This document shows, one piece after another, positions 8,843 to 17,883 of a DNA stretch of 64,000 bases. The notes beneath the pieces are model-generated. The model was not told the origin of the DNA. It saw only the letters and a program-made list of their open reading frames with translations, and did not search any database. Made by a program: the position numbers and the translations under genes. This DNA comes from Thiobacillus sp. (lineage in GTDB: Bacteria > Pseudomonadota > Gammaproteobacteria > Burkholderiales > Thiobacillaceae): positions 40,556 to 104,555 of the forward strand of contig JAUXVT010000001.1 of NCBI GenBank assembly GCA_030680405.1, given 5' to 3'. How positions within the stretch are numbered: position 1 is the first letter of the stretch; every line of letters begins with the position of its first letter.

Positions 8843-9841
8843 ATGAATGCCTTCTCGCCCGAGAACTACATCCCCAGGATGATGCACGGCATGAGCCGGG
8901 TACTGAACAAGTATGGAGATGGGGTGCTGTTTCGCGCAGTCAGCGGGACGCCGCCGATTCCGGCCAATCCTCGTGCGGAAACGGGCATTCATACTGCCGT
9001 CCCCCATCGTTACCTTTTCGCCTATCTGACGGCGATCAAGTCTTTTCTTCGGTACTACGCGGACGTGGCAGTCTATGTCCATGACGACGGCTCGCTGCGC
9101 GAGGAGGACAAAGAGCTGATCCGGGCCCATGTGCCCGGTGCGCAAGTCATCGATCGGGCTTGGGCTGACCAGGCATTTGCCGACCAGGTAGGCGACGAGT
9201 TTCTGATGAAGGTACGCAAGAGTTATACAAGCTACCTGAAGCTGTTCGACCCGACATTAGTCAGCACCCACCAGCGCATCATCATCGTCGATACGGACGT
9301 CCTGTTCCTTAATCACCCGGCAGCGATTATCGAGTGGGCTCAAAATGGGGGCACGGCCTGGTACCACAGATCCGGGCCCTGGATAAAGCAAAGCCCCAAT
9401 CCAGGCAACACCGGAGGTGACGCGCAATCCCCCGCCGTTGCCCAACCCACACACATCCAGCATATGGTGGTCCAGCGTATCCCCGAGATAAACCAGGCGC
9501 TTCACAAGGACTTCGCCTTCGTGCCCGGCTTCAACTCCGGGTTTATCGGCTACGACCATGGCACCGTGCAATACAGCGACCTAAAGGCGTTGCTGACGCA
9601 CCTCTATGGCATGTTCGGCGACCGCATTTTCCGCTGGGGATCCGAGCAGACAATGCACGGCCTCGTCCTCTGCGGCAAAGGGGCGGTTGCGCTGCCATTG
9701 GACGAATACATGGTCTACACAAGCCTGAGCAGTGAAAAGGCTGCACAGGCGACCTTTGTCCATTTCATCGGAGAATTCCGCTACCACCGTCTGCAGTATC
9801 CCCGATTGGCGGCCAAGGTCATCCGCGAGCTAAAGCGGTGA
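8843..9841 (+). CDS. Putative glycosyltransferase with DxD motif (GT8/GT-A like)
   Basis: 332-residue protein from MNAFSPENYIPRM. The core RIIIVDTDVLFLNHP has the hydrophobic-strand plus DxD arrangement of GT8-type nucleotide-sugar transferases, and FAFVPGFNSGFIGY resembles the second donor-binding motif. The VHDDGSLREED segment also fits this fold. It has no signal peptide or membrane segment, so it is probably cytosolic and acts on a lipid-linked glycan. The family is inferred from fold motifs rather than a firm match. It is followed 41 bases later by a methyltransferase in the same direction. Confidence 0.65.
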   Translation: MNAFSPENYIPRMMHGMSRVLNKYGDGVLFRAVSGTPPIPANPRAETGIHTAVPHRYLFAYLTAIKSFLRYYADVAVYVHDDGSLREEDKELIRAHVPGAQVIDRAWADQAFADQVGDEFLMKVRKSYTSYLKLFDPTLVSTHQRIIIVDTDVLFLNHPAAIIEWAQNGGTAWYHRSGPWIKQSPNPGNTGGDAQSPAVAQPTHIQHMVVQRIPEINQALHKDFAFVPGFNSGFIGYDHGTVQYSDLKALLTHLYGMFGDRIFRWGSEQTMHGLVLCGKGAVALPLDEYMVYTSLSSEKAAQATFVHFIGEFRYHRLQYPRLAAKVIRELKR

Positions 9842-9882
9842 TCTCAATTTCCATCTCACAACAAACCTGGTGGTGTTGAAAC

Positions 9883-10563
9883 ATGAATCCAATATCGGCG
9901 TCCAAAAAAATTCTAAGCATGGCAGGGGAGCTTCGCCGGCATCCGCGGGAGTTGCCCTATGCCCTGCGCTGGTTGCATTCCTTGCTGCCCGGACACAGCC
10001 CCCTGTACGACGAGGTGCCCTGGATCACGTTTCGGGCCATCGACTGGCTTGACACTTACCTCAAGTCGGACATGAGCGTTTTCGAGTACGGGGCGGGCGG
10101 TTCCACCCTCTATCTGGCGAAGCGGGTGCGCAACGTGGTCTCGGTTGAGCACGATGAGGGGTTCTACCAATGGGTGAAGGGGATCCTGTCCCAGCGCGCC
10201 AACCCCAATTGCCAGCTGATGCTGCACAAGCCGGAACCCTGTGAGGAGAGTGACCCCGCCTTTGCCTCTTACCAGGAGAAGTATCGGGGTCTGTGTTTCG
10301 AATCCTATGTGAAGGCGATCGACAGTTATCCTGACCAGAGTTTTGACTTGGTCCTTGTAGACGGTCGAGCAAGAATGGCCTGCATTAAGCGGGCGCTCGC
10401 CAAGATCAAGCCAGGCGGGGCGCTCATGCTGGACAACTCGAATCGGCCGGCTTATGCACAGGCTGCCCATTTGATGGGTGATATCCCGCATTCAGACCTG
10501 GCCGGAATTACGCCCTGGAATTTAGAGGCGTCGCAGACAAGTGTTTGGCAGATCCCGTCCTAG
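9883..10563 (+). CDS. SAM-dependent methyltransferase (class I)
   Basis: 226 residues. VFEYGAGGSTLYLAKRV is a Rossmann motif I with a glycine loop, SVEHDEGFYQWV supplies the acidic residue that binds the SAM ribose, and FDLVLVDGRARMACIKRAL then PGGALMLDNS match the later core strands. The VDGRAR/CIKRAL pattern is seen in sugar and small-molecule O-methyltransferases of surface-glycan loci. A target sugar cannot be named. It lies between the GT8-like gene and a repeat-bearing gap, codirectional with its neighbours. Confidence 0.75.
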   Translation: MNPISASKKILSMAGELRRHPRELPYALRWLHSLLPGHSPLYDEVPWITFRAIDWLDTYLKSDMSVFEYGAGGSTLYLAKRVRNVVSVEHDEGFYQWVKGILSQRANPNCQLMLHKPEPCEESDPAFASYQEKYRGLCFESYVKAIDSYPDQSFDLVLVDGRARMACIKRALAKIKPGGALMLDNSNRPAYAQAAHLMGDIPHSDLAGITPWNLEASQTSVWQIPS

Positions 10564-10662
10564 CATGACCTTCCCTGACTCCCAATATTTTTCCCGGTAA
10601 CCGCGGCATGCAACAGATGCAATACATATTGAGCCGGCAGGCATTCAGTATAGGGCTCGTCA

Positions 10663-10680
10663 CCCCGGCGAAAGCCGGGG
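10663..10680. repeat. CCCCGGCGAAAGCCGGGG palindrome in the 10564-10837 gap
   Basis: A perfect 7-bp stem (CCCCGGC/GCCGGGG) with a 4-base loop, preceded by CGTCA, typical of a dispersed intergenic repeat in proteobacteria. The rest of the 274-base gap holds no supported gene; the short open frames covering it on both strands include translated repeat and lack family features. Confidence 0.6.
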
Positions 10681-10837
10681 GCCATTTGCATCTCTTCCTC
10701 GTCATGCACAACTCCTGGCCGAGCCGGGAAATCAAATTCAGGAGCCGCTCTATCGTGGACGTAATGTCGGACTTTGTAACCGGCATTATGTCTCCTTATT
10801 GGCTGCTGAAATCACCCACAACCTGCCTTGATTCATT

Positions 10838-12871
10838 ATGACGAACCCATCGAATACCCTGCTACGCATCCTTGTCCTGCTCTTGCTGACCGGGGTGGCC
10901 TTGGCGCTCTATTCAGCCAGAGGCGACCTCAAACCCTCCGTCATCCGTTTCCTGTCCGGAGAAGGTAATTGGTTTGCGGCGGAAACGCCCCCCATCAGCA
11001 CGATTTCGCAGATATTCGACATGGGCATTGTCGACGCCAACGGGGATGGACGGCTGGATATCTACACATCCAACCACAACTACAAACAATACCTGTTGCT
11101 AGCCGACGGCCAAGGGGGCTACCGGAACGTGGTGACTGAATGGGGACTGGACCAGAGCCACAGTTTCCCTGGCTGGGAGCAGGCCTCGCAGGCACCGGAT
11201 GTCGACAAGGCGGGGCTCTATATCTACTGGGTGGACGACACCCTCCATTTCCGTACCCATAACTTGGACAAAATCGGTGCCGTGAATGGAACGCTCCGGA
11301 TATTCAGTGCAGTTCAGGTCGTCCGGAATGACGGTTTCCGGGTGGAAACACGCACCACATCCAAGCAAGCCAATTCCCTTCTTGAAACCACCACGGATTT
11401 TGCAGCGTCGGGTGACGCACACCTGGTGTTCTACATCACCTCGAGAGGGGGCCCGCTCACTTTCGACTTTGGCAAGTCATTGCCTCTGGCCAATGTGTAC
11501 CTGGGTTTCCAGAAAGTTTCTCCCACCGCCCATCCCTTTACCGTGTCACTGCAGGACCGCCACGGGATGGCCTGGGCAGACATCAATCATGACGGTCAGC
11601 TGGATGTCTTCATCTCCAGGGGCGCCATAGGTGGCACACTCAGAATGTTCCCTGAAAGCATCAGGCGATCGATTACAGACGAGCTTTTCGTTTCCGAAGC
11701 GGGTCAGCCCCGTTTTCACGAAGCATCACGCGAAGTGGGCATCAAGAAAAAAGATTGCTCCGGCCGACACGTCAAGTGGGTGGATTTCGACCGAGACGGT
11801 CTGCTGGATCTTTACATCAATTGCCAAGACCGTGGCAACGTCCCCGGCGGTTATCCGAAGCAGTTCTATCGGCAGGATGCAAAGGGGCATTTCAGTGATG
11901 TCTCGGCAGAAGTCGGACTCGACATCCCCCAGAATCAGCTCATCGATTTTGCCTGGCTCGATGCGGATAACGATGGTGACATGGATCTGCTGAGCCATGA
12001 AGACACGGGCTATTTCCTTTATCGCAATCAGGGTGGGAGATTTGCTCGCGAATTCATCTCCAGGGGAAAATTTGAAAGGTCCGACGTAAAGGGCCTTAAG
12101 GGCAATACCTATGACTACTGGCAATTCGATGGAAAATTATCCCTTGCCGATTTTGATTCGGATGGCGACCTGGACGTATTTGTCGCCTCGAAGAAAGGTA
12201 ACACCTTCCTGATCAATAATGTAGGAACTTTCAAACCGCTCGACCCCACCGCCCTAGGGCTACCGGTGGAGAGTGTGGCAGCCGCGTGGGTCGATTATGA
12301 CAATGATGGCCATCCCGACCTGCACACCGTTCCCGAGGGCTTGCTCCATCAGAACAAGAACCACACATTCGAAGCCACGGGATTCTTATCGCTTCCAGAC
12401 AAAAAATATCAGGCTGCGATCATCAACTGGTTCGACCGGGATAATGATGGCGCCATGGATGTGCTGATCGCGCTACAGGATAATGCCACCCTCTGGCGCT
12501 GGTGGGAAAAGCCCTTCAAATCAAAGGACGTCAAGGGGAAGGACGACAGATTCAAGTGGAAAATCTTGGCCTACCGCAATGTCGGCATGAAAAATCACTG
12601 GCTGCAATTGAATCTGGTTGGATCGGCCGGCAACCCCCAGGCGATCGATGCACGAGTGACCCTGGTCACACCAGAGGGACAACAGACTCAAGACGTAGGC
12701 AGCAACGATGGGGCGTTCCTTTCCCAGGGACACTACCGACTATACTTTGGCCTGGGAGGCCACGACAAGGTGGACACGGTAAAGGTCCGGTGGCCGGATG
12801 GGCGCCTGCAGGAACTCAAGGACGTGACAGCAGACAAGCTGCTCAACATTGAACATCCGGGAGGCGTATAA
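10838..12871 (+). CDS. Secreted or anchored FG-GAP/VCBS beta-propeller protein with ASPIC/UnbV C-domain
   Basis: 677 residues with an N-terminal hydrophobic segment (LLRILVLLLLTGVALALYSA) acting as a signal peptide or anchor. Seven Ca-binding-like motifs of the FG-GAP type can be read, such as DANGDGRLDIY, DINHDGQLDVF, DFDRDGLLDLY, DADNDGDMDLL, DFDSDGDLDVF and DRDNDGAMDVL, which fits a beta-propeller. The last 80 residues (YRLYFGLGGHDKVDTVKVRW through LNIEHPGG) match the ASPIC/UnbV domain. The family (CRTAC1-like) has no defined enzyme activity; a periplasmic or surface glycan- or protein-binding role is an inference. It is unusual among cytosolic glycan enzymes. Confidence 0.85.
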   Translation: MTNPSNTLLRILVLLLLTGVALALYSARGDLKPSVIRFLSGEGNWFAAETPPISTISQIFDMGIVDANGDGRLDIYTSNHNYKQYLLLADGQGGYRNVVTEWGLDQSHSFPGWEQASQAPDVDKAGLYIYWVDDTLHFRTHNLDKIGAVNGTLRIFSAVQVVRNDGFRVETRTTSKQANSLLETTTDFAASGDAHLVFYITSRGGPLTFDFGKSLPLANVYLGFQKVSPTAHPFTVSLQDRHGMAWADINHDGQLDVFISRGAIGGTLRMFPESIRRSITDELFVSEAGQPRFHEASREVGIKKKDCSGRHVKWVDFDRDGLLDLYINCQDRGNVPGGYPKQFYRQDAKGHFSDVSAEVGLDIPQNQLIDFAWLDADNDGDMDLLSHEDTGYFLYRNQGGRFAREFISRGKFERSDVKGLKGNTYDYWQFDGKLSLADFDSDGDLDVFVASKKGNTFLINNVGTFKPLDPTALGLPVESVAAAWVDYDNDGHPDLHTVPEGLLHQNKNHTFEATGFLSLPDKKYQAAIINWFDRDNDGAMDVLIALQDNATLWRWWEKPFKSKDVKGKDDRFKWKILAYRNVGMKNHWLQLNLVGSAGNPQAIDARVTLVTPEGQQTQDVGSNDGAFLSQGHYRLYFGLGGHDKVDTVKVRWPDGRLQELKDVTADKLLNIEHPGGV

Positions 12872-12894
12872 GATCATGCGCGAATACAACTCCC

Positions 12895-12952
12895 GTAGGA
12901 GCGCCTTCAGGCGCGAACATTTGCGGGGATTCGCAGCTATTGCCGCTCCTAC
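12895..12952. repeat. GTAG-headed REP doublet
   Basis: GTAGGAGCGCCTTCAGGCGC faces an opposite copy ending GCCGCTCCTAC, the arrangement of paired REP elements. It lies between the FG-GAP gene and a sulfotransferase gene. Related elements occur at 13739, 29393 and 47492. Confidence 0.75.
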
Positions 12953-13017
12953 ATACAAATATTTAAACCCGGAGCAACAGAATAACAGGGCGCCACAGCC
13001 CGTATGAAAGACAGTGA

Positions 13018-13707
13018 ATGATCATTTCCCACACCCACAAATTCATCTTCATCAAGTCATGGAAAACAGCAGGGACGAGCATTGAGGCGGCCCTGTCAGA
13101 ATACTGCAGCGGAGACGACATCGTCACGCCGCTGGGCGACTATGGCTTCAACCGCGACGAGAAGGGCGAGTGGATACACAAGTCGATGAACGCCGGCGAT
13201 TTTAATCAACACGACGATGCGCTCATCATCAAGCGTCAGATTCCGTCAGAGGTGTGGGCCGACTACTTCAAATTCAGCATCGCCCGCAATCCCTGGGACC
13301 GCATGATTTCCCTGTTCTATTGGGAACACCGAAGAACTCCGCCCCCTTTGGCGAAAAAACGCTTCTATCACCATCTCGGCGTGCCCTTCGATGAATTGCG
13401 GGATGCCAGGAAATTGTTCTCCGAGTTCGTGAAAAAAGACGACTGGGAAACCAATGACCGCTTCTACGCCATCGACAACCAGTTGTGCGCCGACTTTGTA
13501 ATTCGCTACGAAAACCTTGCGGACGGCCTCAGCGAAGTGTGCAAGGCCGTGGGCATTCCAATCACCGGCCTCCCCCAACTGAAATCGGGGATGAGGGAAA
13601 AAAGCCACCACTACTCCGAGTATTACGACGAAGAGACCAAAAACATCGTCACCGAGCGGCACAACAACGATATCCGGCTGCTGGGCTATCGGTTCGAAGG
13701 CGCTTAG
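13018..13707 (+). CDS. Sulfotransferase family 2-like protein
   Basis: 229-residue protein predicted to move sulfate from PAPS to a glycan hydroxyl. The N-terminus KFIFIKSWKTAGTSIEAAL is the 5'-phosphosulfate loop (Lys-rich, TAGTS), and FSIARNPWDRMISLFYWEH supplies the 3'-phosphate-binding Arg/Ser segment. The KSWKTAGTS form is typical of HNK-1/chondroitin-type (Sulfotransfer_2) enzymes. No transmembrane segment is seen. It lies just upstream of wzm, so sulfation may occur in the cytoplasm before export. One of four unrelated sulfotransferases in this locus. Confidence 0.8.
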   Translation: MIISHTHKFIFIKSWKTAGTSIEAALSEYCSGDDIVTPLGDYGFNRDEKGEWIHKSMNAGDFNQHDDALIIKRQIPSEVWADYFKFSIARNPWDRMISLFYWEHRRTPPPLAKKRFYHHLGVPFDELRDARKLFSEFVKKDDWETNDRFYAIDNQLCADFVIRYENLADGLSEVCKAVGIPITGLPQLKSGMREKSHHYSEYYDEETKNIVTERHNNDIRLLGYRFEGA

Positions 13708-13738
13708 ACAGAGCCATGCGCCCCACCACACCCCTTAC

Positions 13739-13762
13739 GTAAGAGCGGCTTCAGCCGCGAAC
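13739..13762. repeat. Single GTAG-type REP element
   Basis: GTAAGAGCGGCTTCAGCCGC with trailing GAAC is one REP unit between the sulfotransferase gene and wzm. Confidence 0.65.
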
Positions 13763-13811
13763 AAAAAAGCCTGCCCGGCACCCAATCAATCCAACAAGTG
13801 AGCATGCATCA

Positions 13812-14630
13812 ATGCTGGCCGTAATTAAAAACCTCTACGACTACCGCGAGCTGATGGCCACGCTCGCGTGGAAAAACGTCACCCTGCGCTACAAGCAGGC
13901 TTACCTGGGCATCGCCTGGGCCATCCTCAAGCCCATCACGCTCATGCTGATCTTCACCCTGGTGAAGAGCTTTGTCGGCATCGAAAGCGGGGATATTCCC
14001 TATCCCATCCTGGTTTTCGCTGCGCTTATGCCCTGGACCTTCTTCCAGGAATCCGCCTCCGAAGGCGTCAGCAGCGTCGTCAGCAACACCGCGCTGATCA
14101 AGAAGATCTACTTTCCGCGCGAAATCTTCCCCATCACCTCGGTCCTCACCAAGCTGGTTGAACTGGGCATCAACTTCATCATCCTGGCGGGGCTGATGGT
14201 GTGGTACCAGATGATGCCCAGCATCTATATCCTGTGGGTGCCCCTCATCATCGCCTACACAATTCTGGCGGCGCTCACCATCGCCTTCGTCGGTGCGGCC
14301 ATCAATGTTTATTACCGCGATGTGGGCGCAGCCCTGCCGGTGCTGCTGTCCCTGCTGATGTATGCCTCGCCGGTCATCTATCCCCTGCAACTGGTCAAGG
14401 ACAAACTGCTCGTGCAGCAGGCCGCGGGCGAGTGGTCCGATACGCTCTACACCCTGTACACCCTCAACCCCCTGGCCGGCATCATCGACGCCTTCCAGAG
14501 CGTCGTCCTGCGGAGCACGCCGCCCGACCTGAACGCCATGATCCCCGGCGCGGTCATGATCGCCATCCTGCTGCCGCTGAGTTACCTTTACTTCAAGCAC
14601 GCCGAAAGCTATTTCGCCGACGTGATTTAG
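13812..14630 (+). CDS. wzm: ABC-2 type polysaccharide export permease Wzm
   Basis: 272-residue membrane subunit of a Wzm/Wzt exporter that flips lipid-linked O-polysaccharide across the inner membrane. It starts MLAVIKNLYDYRELMATLAW and has about six hydrophobic segments, among them LGIAWAILKPITLMLIFTLV, PILVFAALMPWTFFQ and VMIAILLPLSYLYF, with the family hallmark LRYKQAYLGIAWAILKP. Its ATPase partner wzt starts 820 bases downstream, because a MntA/HepT pair lies between the two. A truncated copy of the same 5' end is found at 8559. Confidence 0.92.
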   Translation: MLAVIKNLYDYRELMATLAWKNVTLRYKQAYLGIAWAILKPITLMLIFTLVKSFVGIESGDIPYPILVFAALMPWTFFQESASEGVSSVVSNTALIKKIYFPREIFPITSVLTKLVELGINFIILAGLMVWYQMMPSIYILWVPLIIAYTILAALTIAFVGAAINVYYRDVGAALPVLLSLLMYASPVIYPLQLVKDKLLVQQAAGEWSDTLYTLYTLNPLAGIIDAFQSVVLRSTPPDLNAMIPGAVMIAILLPLSYLYFKHAESYFADVI

Positions 14631-14720
14631 GGTGGTAGATTTAAATTGTAATTTTGCTCAACACATAACGTGCCGGTTCAATCATGATCTCCGCCCCACC
14701 CCAATTTGATGGAGTGCCCC

Positions 14721-15011
14721 ATGCGTCCCTCTGAAGCCCTACGTGCTCATCGCGAAGACATCCGCCGCGTGGTTGCTTCACATCGCGCCAGCAATGCCCG
14801 CGTGTTTGGCTCCGTTCTGCATGAAAATGACGTTGAAGGCAGCGACCTTGATCTCCTGATAGACCCGACCCCTGAGACAACCTTGCTCGACTTGGGAGGA
14901 ATTCAGGCGGATCTTGAAGATATGCTTGGCGTTCCCGTTGACGTCCTCACCCCAGGCGATCTCCCGAATAAATACCGGGTGCAAATTCTTCGAGAAGCCC
15001 GTCCATTATGA
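14721..15011 (+). CDS. mntA: MntA-type nucleotidyltransferase antitoxin
   Basis: 96-residue minimal nucleotidyltransferase. FGSVLHENDVEGSDLDLLID fits GSx10DxD, with a third acidic position likely in PVDVLT. In type VII toxin-antitoxin systems MntA adds AMP to a Tyr of the HEPN toxin. The ATG at 14721 is preferred over TTG and ATG codons a few residues upstream. Its stop overlaps the start of the HEPN gene at 15008 by 4 bases, the usual coupling. The pair interrupts the wzm-wzt operon and is probably a mobile cargo. Confidence 0.85.
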   Translation: MRPSEALRAHREDIRRVVASHRASNARVFGSVLHENDVEGSDLDLLIDPTPETTLLDLGGIQADLEDMLGVPVDVLTPGDLPNKYRVQILREARPL

Positions 15012-15373
15012 ATGCCGAACAACTCGGGTCGCGCCACATCGACTATTTGGACCACATGCTTGACGCCCTGCGTCTGGCACGCAGCTATACCGATGGACAG
15101 AAAAAAGAAGATTTCCTTGAAGACCGGAAAACACAGCAAGCCGTAATACTGAACATTTTGATTATCGGCGAGGCAGCAACAAAACTCGCCAACGAATACC
15201 CCGAGATTGTTTCAAAGCATCCAACTTTTCCATGGAAACAAATGCGCGGCATGCGAAACAGAATGGCACACGGTTACTTTGAGATAAACCTCGATATCGT
15301 CTGGGAAACCGTTCAGCAGTCCCTGCCAGAACTAGAGCAGCAAATTCTCCAACTCATGCAACAGGCAGAGTAA
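15008..15373 (+). CDS. hepT: HepT-type HEPN toxin
   Basis: 121-residue HEPN-domain RNase toxin. The active-site motif RNRMAHGY matches Rx4HxY, and the ILIIGEAATKLANEYPEIV segment is the helix typical of the DUF86/HepT family. In characterised pairs the Tyr of HxY is AMPylated by MntA, and it is present here. The gene is visibly richer in A/T than the surrounding transporter genes, which suggests separate origin. It lies 79 bases upstream of wzt, so transcription of the transporter may run through the toxin. Confidence 0.88.
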   Translation: MNAEQLGSRHIDYLDHMLDALRLARSYTDGQKKEDFLEDRKTQQAVILNILIIGEAATKLANEYPEIVSKHPTFPWKQMRGMRNRMAHGYFEINLDIVWETVQQSLPELEQQILQLMQQAE

Positions 15374-15452
15374 TGAGCAGCAAACTCATCGAGACACTTG
15401 TTCCATGCACAGCCCTTTCTTTTTTTCTTAGTGCCTTAGTGGTTAACTAATA

Positions 15453-16712
15453 ATGCCCATCATTGAAGTCGACCACCTCACCAAGGAATACCGCCTTGGC
15501 GCCATGCAGGGCATCAAGCAGACCCTGCTCAACACGGCGGCCCGCCTGACCGGCAAAAAAGCAGAAGAACGACCGCTGTTCAAGGCCCTGGACGACGTCA
15601 ATTTCTCCATCGAGCAGGGCGAGGTGGTGGGCATCATCGGCCACAACGGCGCCGGTAAATCCACCTTGCTGAAGATGCTAGCCAAGATCAGCACACCCAC
15701 CCGCGGAACCGTCAAGGTGAACGGCCGCATCGCGCCGCTCATCGAGGTGGGCGCCGGCTTCGTGCCCGACTTCACCGGGCGCGAGAACGTCTATCTGAAC
15801 GGCGCCATCCTCGGCATGTCGCGCCAGGAAATCGACAATAAGTTCGACGAGATCGTCGACTTTGCCGAGATGGCCGAATTCATCGACACCCCGGTCAAGC
15901 GCTATAGCTCGGGCATGAAGGTCAAGCTGGCGTTCGCTGTAGCCACCAGCATCGAGTCCGAAATCATGATTGTGGACGAAGTGCTGGCTGTGGGGGATCT
16001 GGCGTTCCAGCGCAAGTGCTTCGACCGAATGGAGGAATTGATCAAGCGGCAGGGAAAAACAGTGCTGCTGGTAAGCCACAACATTAGGCAGGTAGAACGG
16101 CTGTGCTCACGCGTTGTTTTGCTTGACAAGGGCGCGCTATTAGAAGATGGAAATCCCACACTGGTTTGCAATCGCTTTACCAGTCTAATGAACCTTAGTA
16201 TTCAGGCTGAACGCGCTCATAGGCAGGTTAGGGAGATTCAGAATAGCGGGGAAATCAGAAACGTCCGGGCAGTGACGCAAAGCGCAGATGGGCAACCTCT
16301 CGGGCAAATGAAATTTGGTGAGCGTACAGTATTAAGGTTTTATTTTGATGTTGTATCAGAACTGAAAGGGGTTGCCGTATACGTCGGGATTCACACTTCT
16401 GACTTTGTATACCTTACAAACAATAACACCGCATACCAAGTGCGTGATTTTTCAGTTGGCCCTCACATTGTGGACCTCATTTTTGATGAGGTTACTTTAA
16501 TACCAGGGCCTTACTCTGTGCTGCTCTGGATGGGCACCCCGGAAGGGAAAGTGAGTTTTCACACAGAAAATCTCGCAAGTTTTGTAGTTGTGTCTGATGA
16601 TTTCGCCATTTCCAGACAGCAGGGCCAAGCCCTATTTTCCATGCCTGCATCTTGGTTTTTTGATGGAGTTGAAATCTCGCAAACGCAGTGCCCGCCCACA
16701 AGCCAACTCTGA
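15453..16712 (+). CDS. wzt: ABC polysaccharide export ATPase Wzt with C-terminal carbohydrate-binding domain
   Basis: 419-residue ATPase energising Wzm. Walker A GHNGAGKST lies at 63-71, the signature YSSGM at 151-155, Walker B IMIVDE at 171-176 and the H-loop His at 209. Residues about 245-419 form a beta-rich Wzt C-terminal domain, which in well-studied systems reads the modified end of the finished O-chain. Base composition changes sharply near the domain boundary: 15721-15780 counts 45 of 60 G/C, 16441-16500 counts 24 of 60. The AT-rich character continues into the next two genes. A domain swap is therefore likely. Confidence 0.93.
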   Translation: MPIIEVDHLTKEYRLGAMQGIKQTLLNTAARLTGKKAEERPLFKALDDVNFSIEQGEVVGIIGHNGAGKSTLLKMLAKISTPTRGTVKVNGRIAPLIEVGAGFVPDFTGRENVYLNGAILGMSRQEIDNKFDEIVDFAEMAEFIDTPVKRYSSGMKVKLAFAVATSIESEIMIVDEVLAVGDLAFQRKCFDRMEELIKRQGKTVLLVSHNIRQVERLCSRVVLLDKGALLEDGNPTLVCNRFTSLMNLSIQAERAHRQVREIQNSGEIRNVRAVTQSADGQPLGQMKFGERTVLRFYFDVVSELKGVAVYVGIHTSDFVYLTNNNTAYQVRDFSVGPHIVDLIFDEVTLIPGPYSVLLWMGTPEGKVSFHTENLASFVVVSDDFAISRQQGQALFSMPASWFFDGVEISQTQCPPTSQL

Positions 16713-16752
16713 CTTTCCGCACACTTATAATTTATCGCCCAAAGAGGAAAAA

Positions 16753-17763
16753 ATGCTAATTAAAAAAAGCGTGCAAGCTATAGCTAAAGCGATTTGTTGC
16801 CACTTATCTCCAGCGGGCCGAGCCATTGTGGTTCGCGATTCAATCCCGATGAAAGACTTAGCGCATCATCTGCCGCGATACCAACTAACCGAACTGCTGC
16901 TCGAGACAGCATTAAAACTAAACCTATCCTCCATTCGAGTTAATGGGCAATACGGTGAAATAGAAGGAAGCCCATCCGACAAAGTGATATTGAGGCGTTA
17001 CGCTTTAACAGGCAGTTGGTCGCCGAGGCTTCAGACTGAAATTATTGACCGCGCTTTTAAACATACCGAGGGAACTTTCATAGATATCGGTGCCAACATT
17101 GGACTAACAGCCATCCCCGCCGCCAAGAATCACGCTATAACTTGCTTTGCACTTGAGCCAGATCCTATTAACTTCGGTTTTCTACAACGCAACATTGAAC
17201 TAAATGATCTAGGTTCGAAAGTGAAACCTTTAAATATTGCAGCATATGCTACCGAGACGCAGTTGGATTTCGAACTTTCACCTGACAATCTTGGAGATCA
17301 TCGAATACGTCCGCATGATAGCAAACCGCTAGTTGCGCCTCTGCAACACGAGGAAAACCGCAAGGTAATTCAGATCAAAGCGCTACCCCTTGATACGATC
17401 CTTGCAACAGAATCGCTATCTCACCCTCTTGTTATGAAAATCGATACGCAAGGCTCGGAGCCAATGGTTTTTCGTGGCGCACGGGAACTGCTAAAACAAA
17501 CCGACTGCCTCATTGTTGAATTTTCGCCTTATACACTTGCAAGAGCCGGTTTTGACGTTGAAGATTTTTTCTTGGATCTTCGTGACTTTTCTTATGGTTA
17601 TATGCTTTCTTTTGACCATGAAAATAACGGTTCAACTTGCACTTCATCACAGCCATTGGAGTTCGATAAAATCGTTACAAAGTGTCGTTTAAATGCCTTG
17701 AATAAGAACCCAGATAATTACTACGACGTGGTGCTATTGAAGCAACCGGGCTTTCTCGCGTAA
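16753..17763 (+). CDS. FkbM-family methyltransferase
   Basis: 336-residue protein. TFIDIGANIGLTAIPAAK is the SAM motif I of FkbM methyltransferases, with CFALEPDPINFGFLQRNIEL as motif II and LVMKIDTQGSEPMVFRGA as the conserved FkbM C-terminal strand. The ATG at 16753 is preceded by AAAGAGGAAAAA, a good ribosome site, so the open extension into wzt is rejected. It probably O-methylates a sugar, possibly the chain-terminating modification read by the adjacent Wzt domain (inference from adjacency). A/T-rich like the wzt C-domain and the following gene. Confidence 0.85.
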   Translation: MLIKKSVQAIAKAICCHLSPAGRAIVVRDSIPMKDLAHHLPRYQLTELLLETALKLNLSSIRVNGQYGEIEGSPSDKVILRRYALTGSWSPRLQTEIIDRAFKHTEGTFIDIGANIGLTAIPAAKNHAITCFALEPDPINFGFLQRNIELNDLGSKVKPLNIAAYATETQLDFELSPDNLGDHRIRPHDSKPLVAPLQHEENRKVIQIKALPLDTILATESLSHPLVMKIDTQGSEPMVFRGARELLKQTDCLIVEFSPYTLARAGFDVEDFFLDLRDFSYGYMLSFDHENNGSTCTSSQPLEFDKIVTKCRLNALNKNPDNYYDVVLLKQPGFLA

Positions 17764-17883
17764 CCGAATTATTCACAACCCGATATGAATACCCCCTCAA
17801 GACCTATATCTCATGCAAATTTAGTCAAAATGCTGAGAGTCGAATTTGGCATTGCTGATCTTCAACCTGTTTGATCAAGTGCA

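Noticed and set aside
10508..10786. Minus-strand frame across the methyltransferase end and intergenic repeat
   Set aside because: Part of it is a translated dispersed repeat (WPPAFAGVTSP) and part is antisense; no support for a gene.
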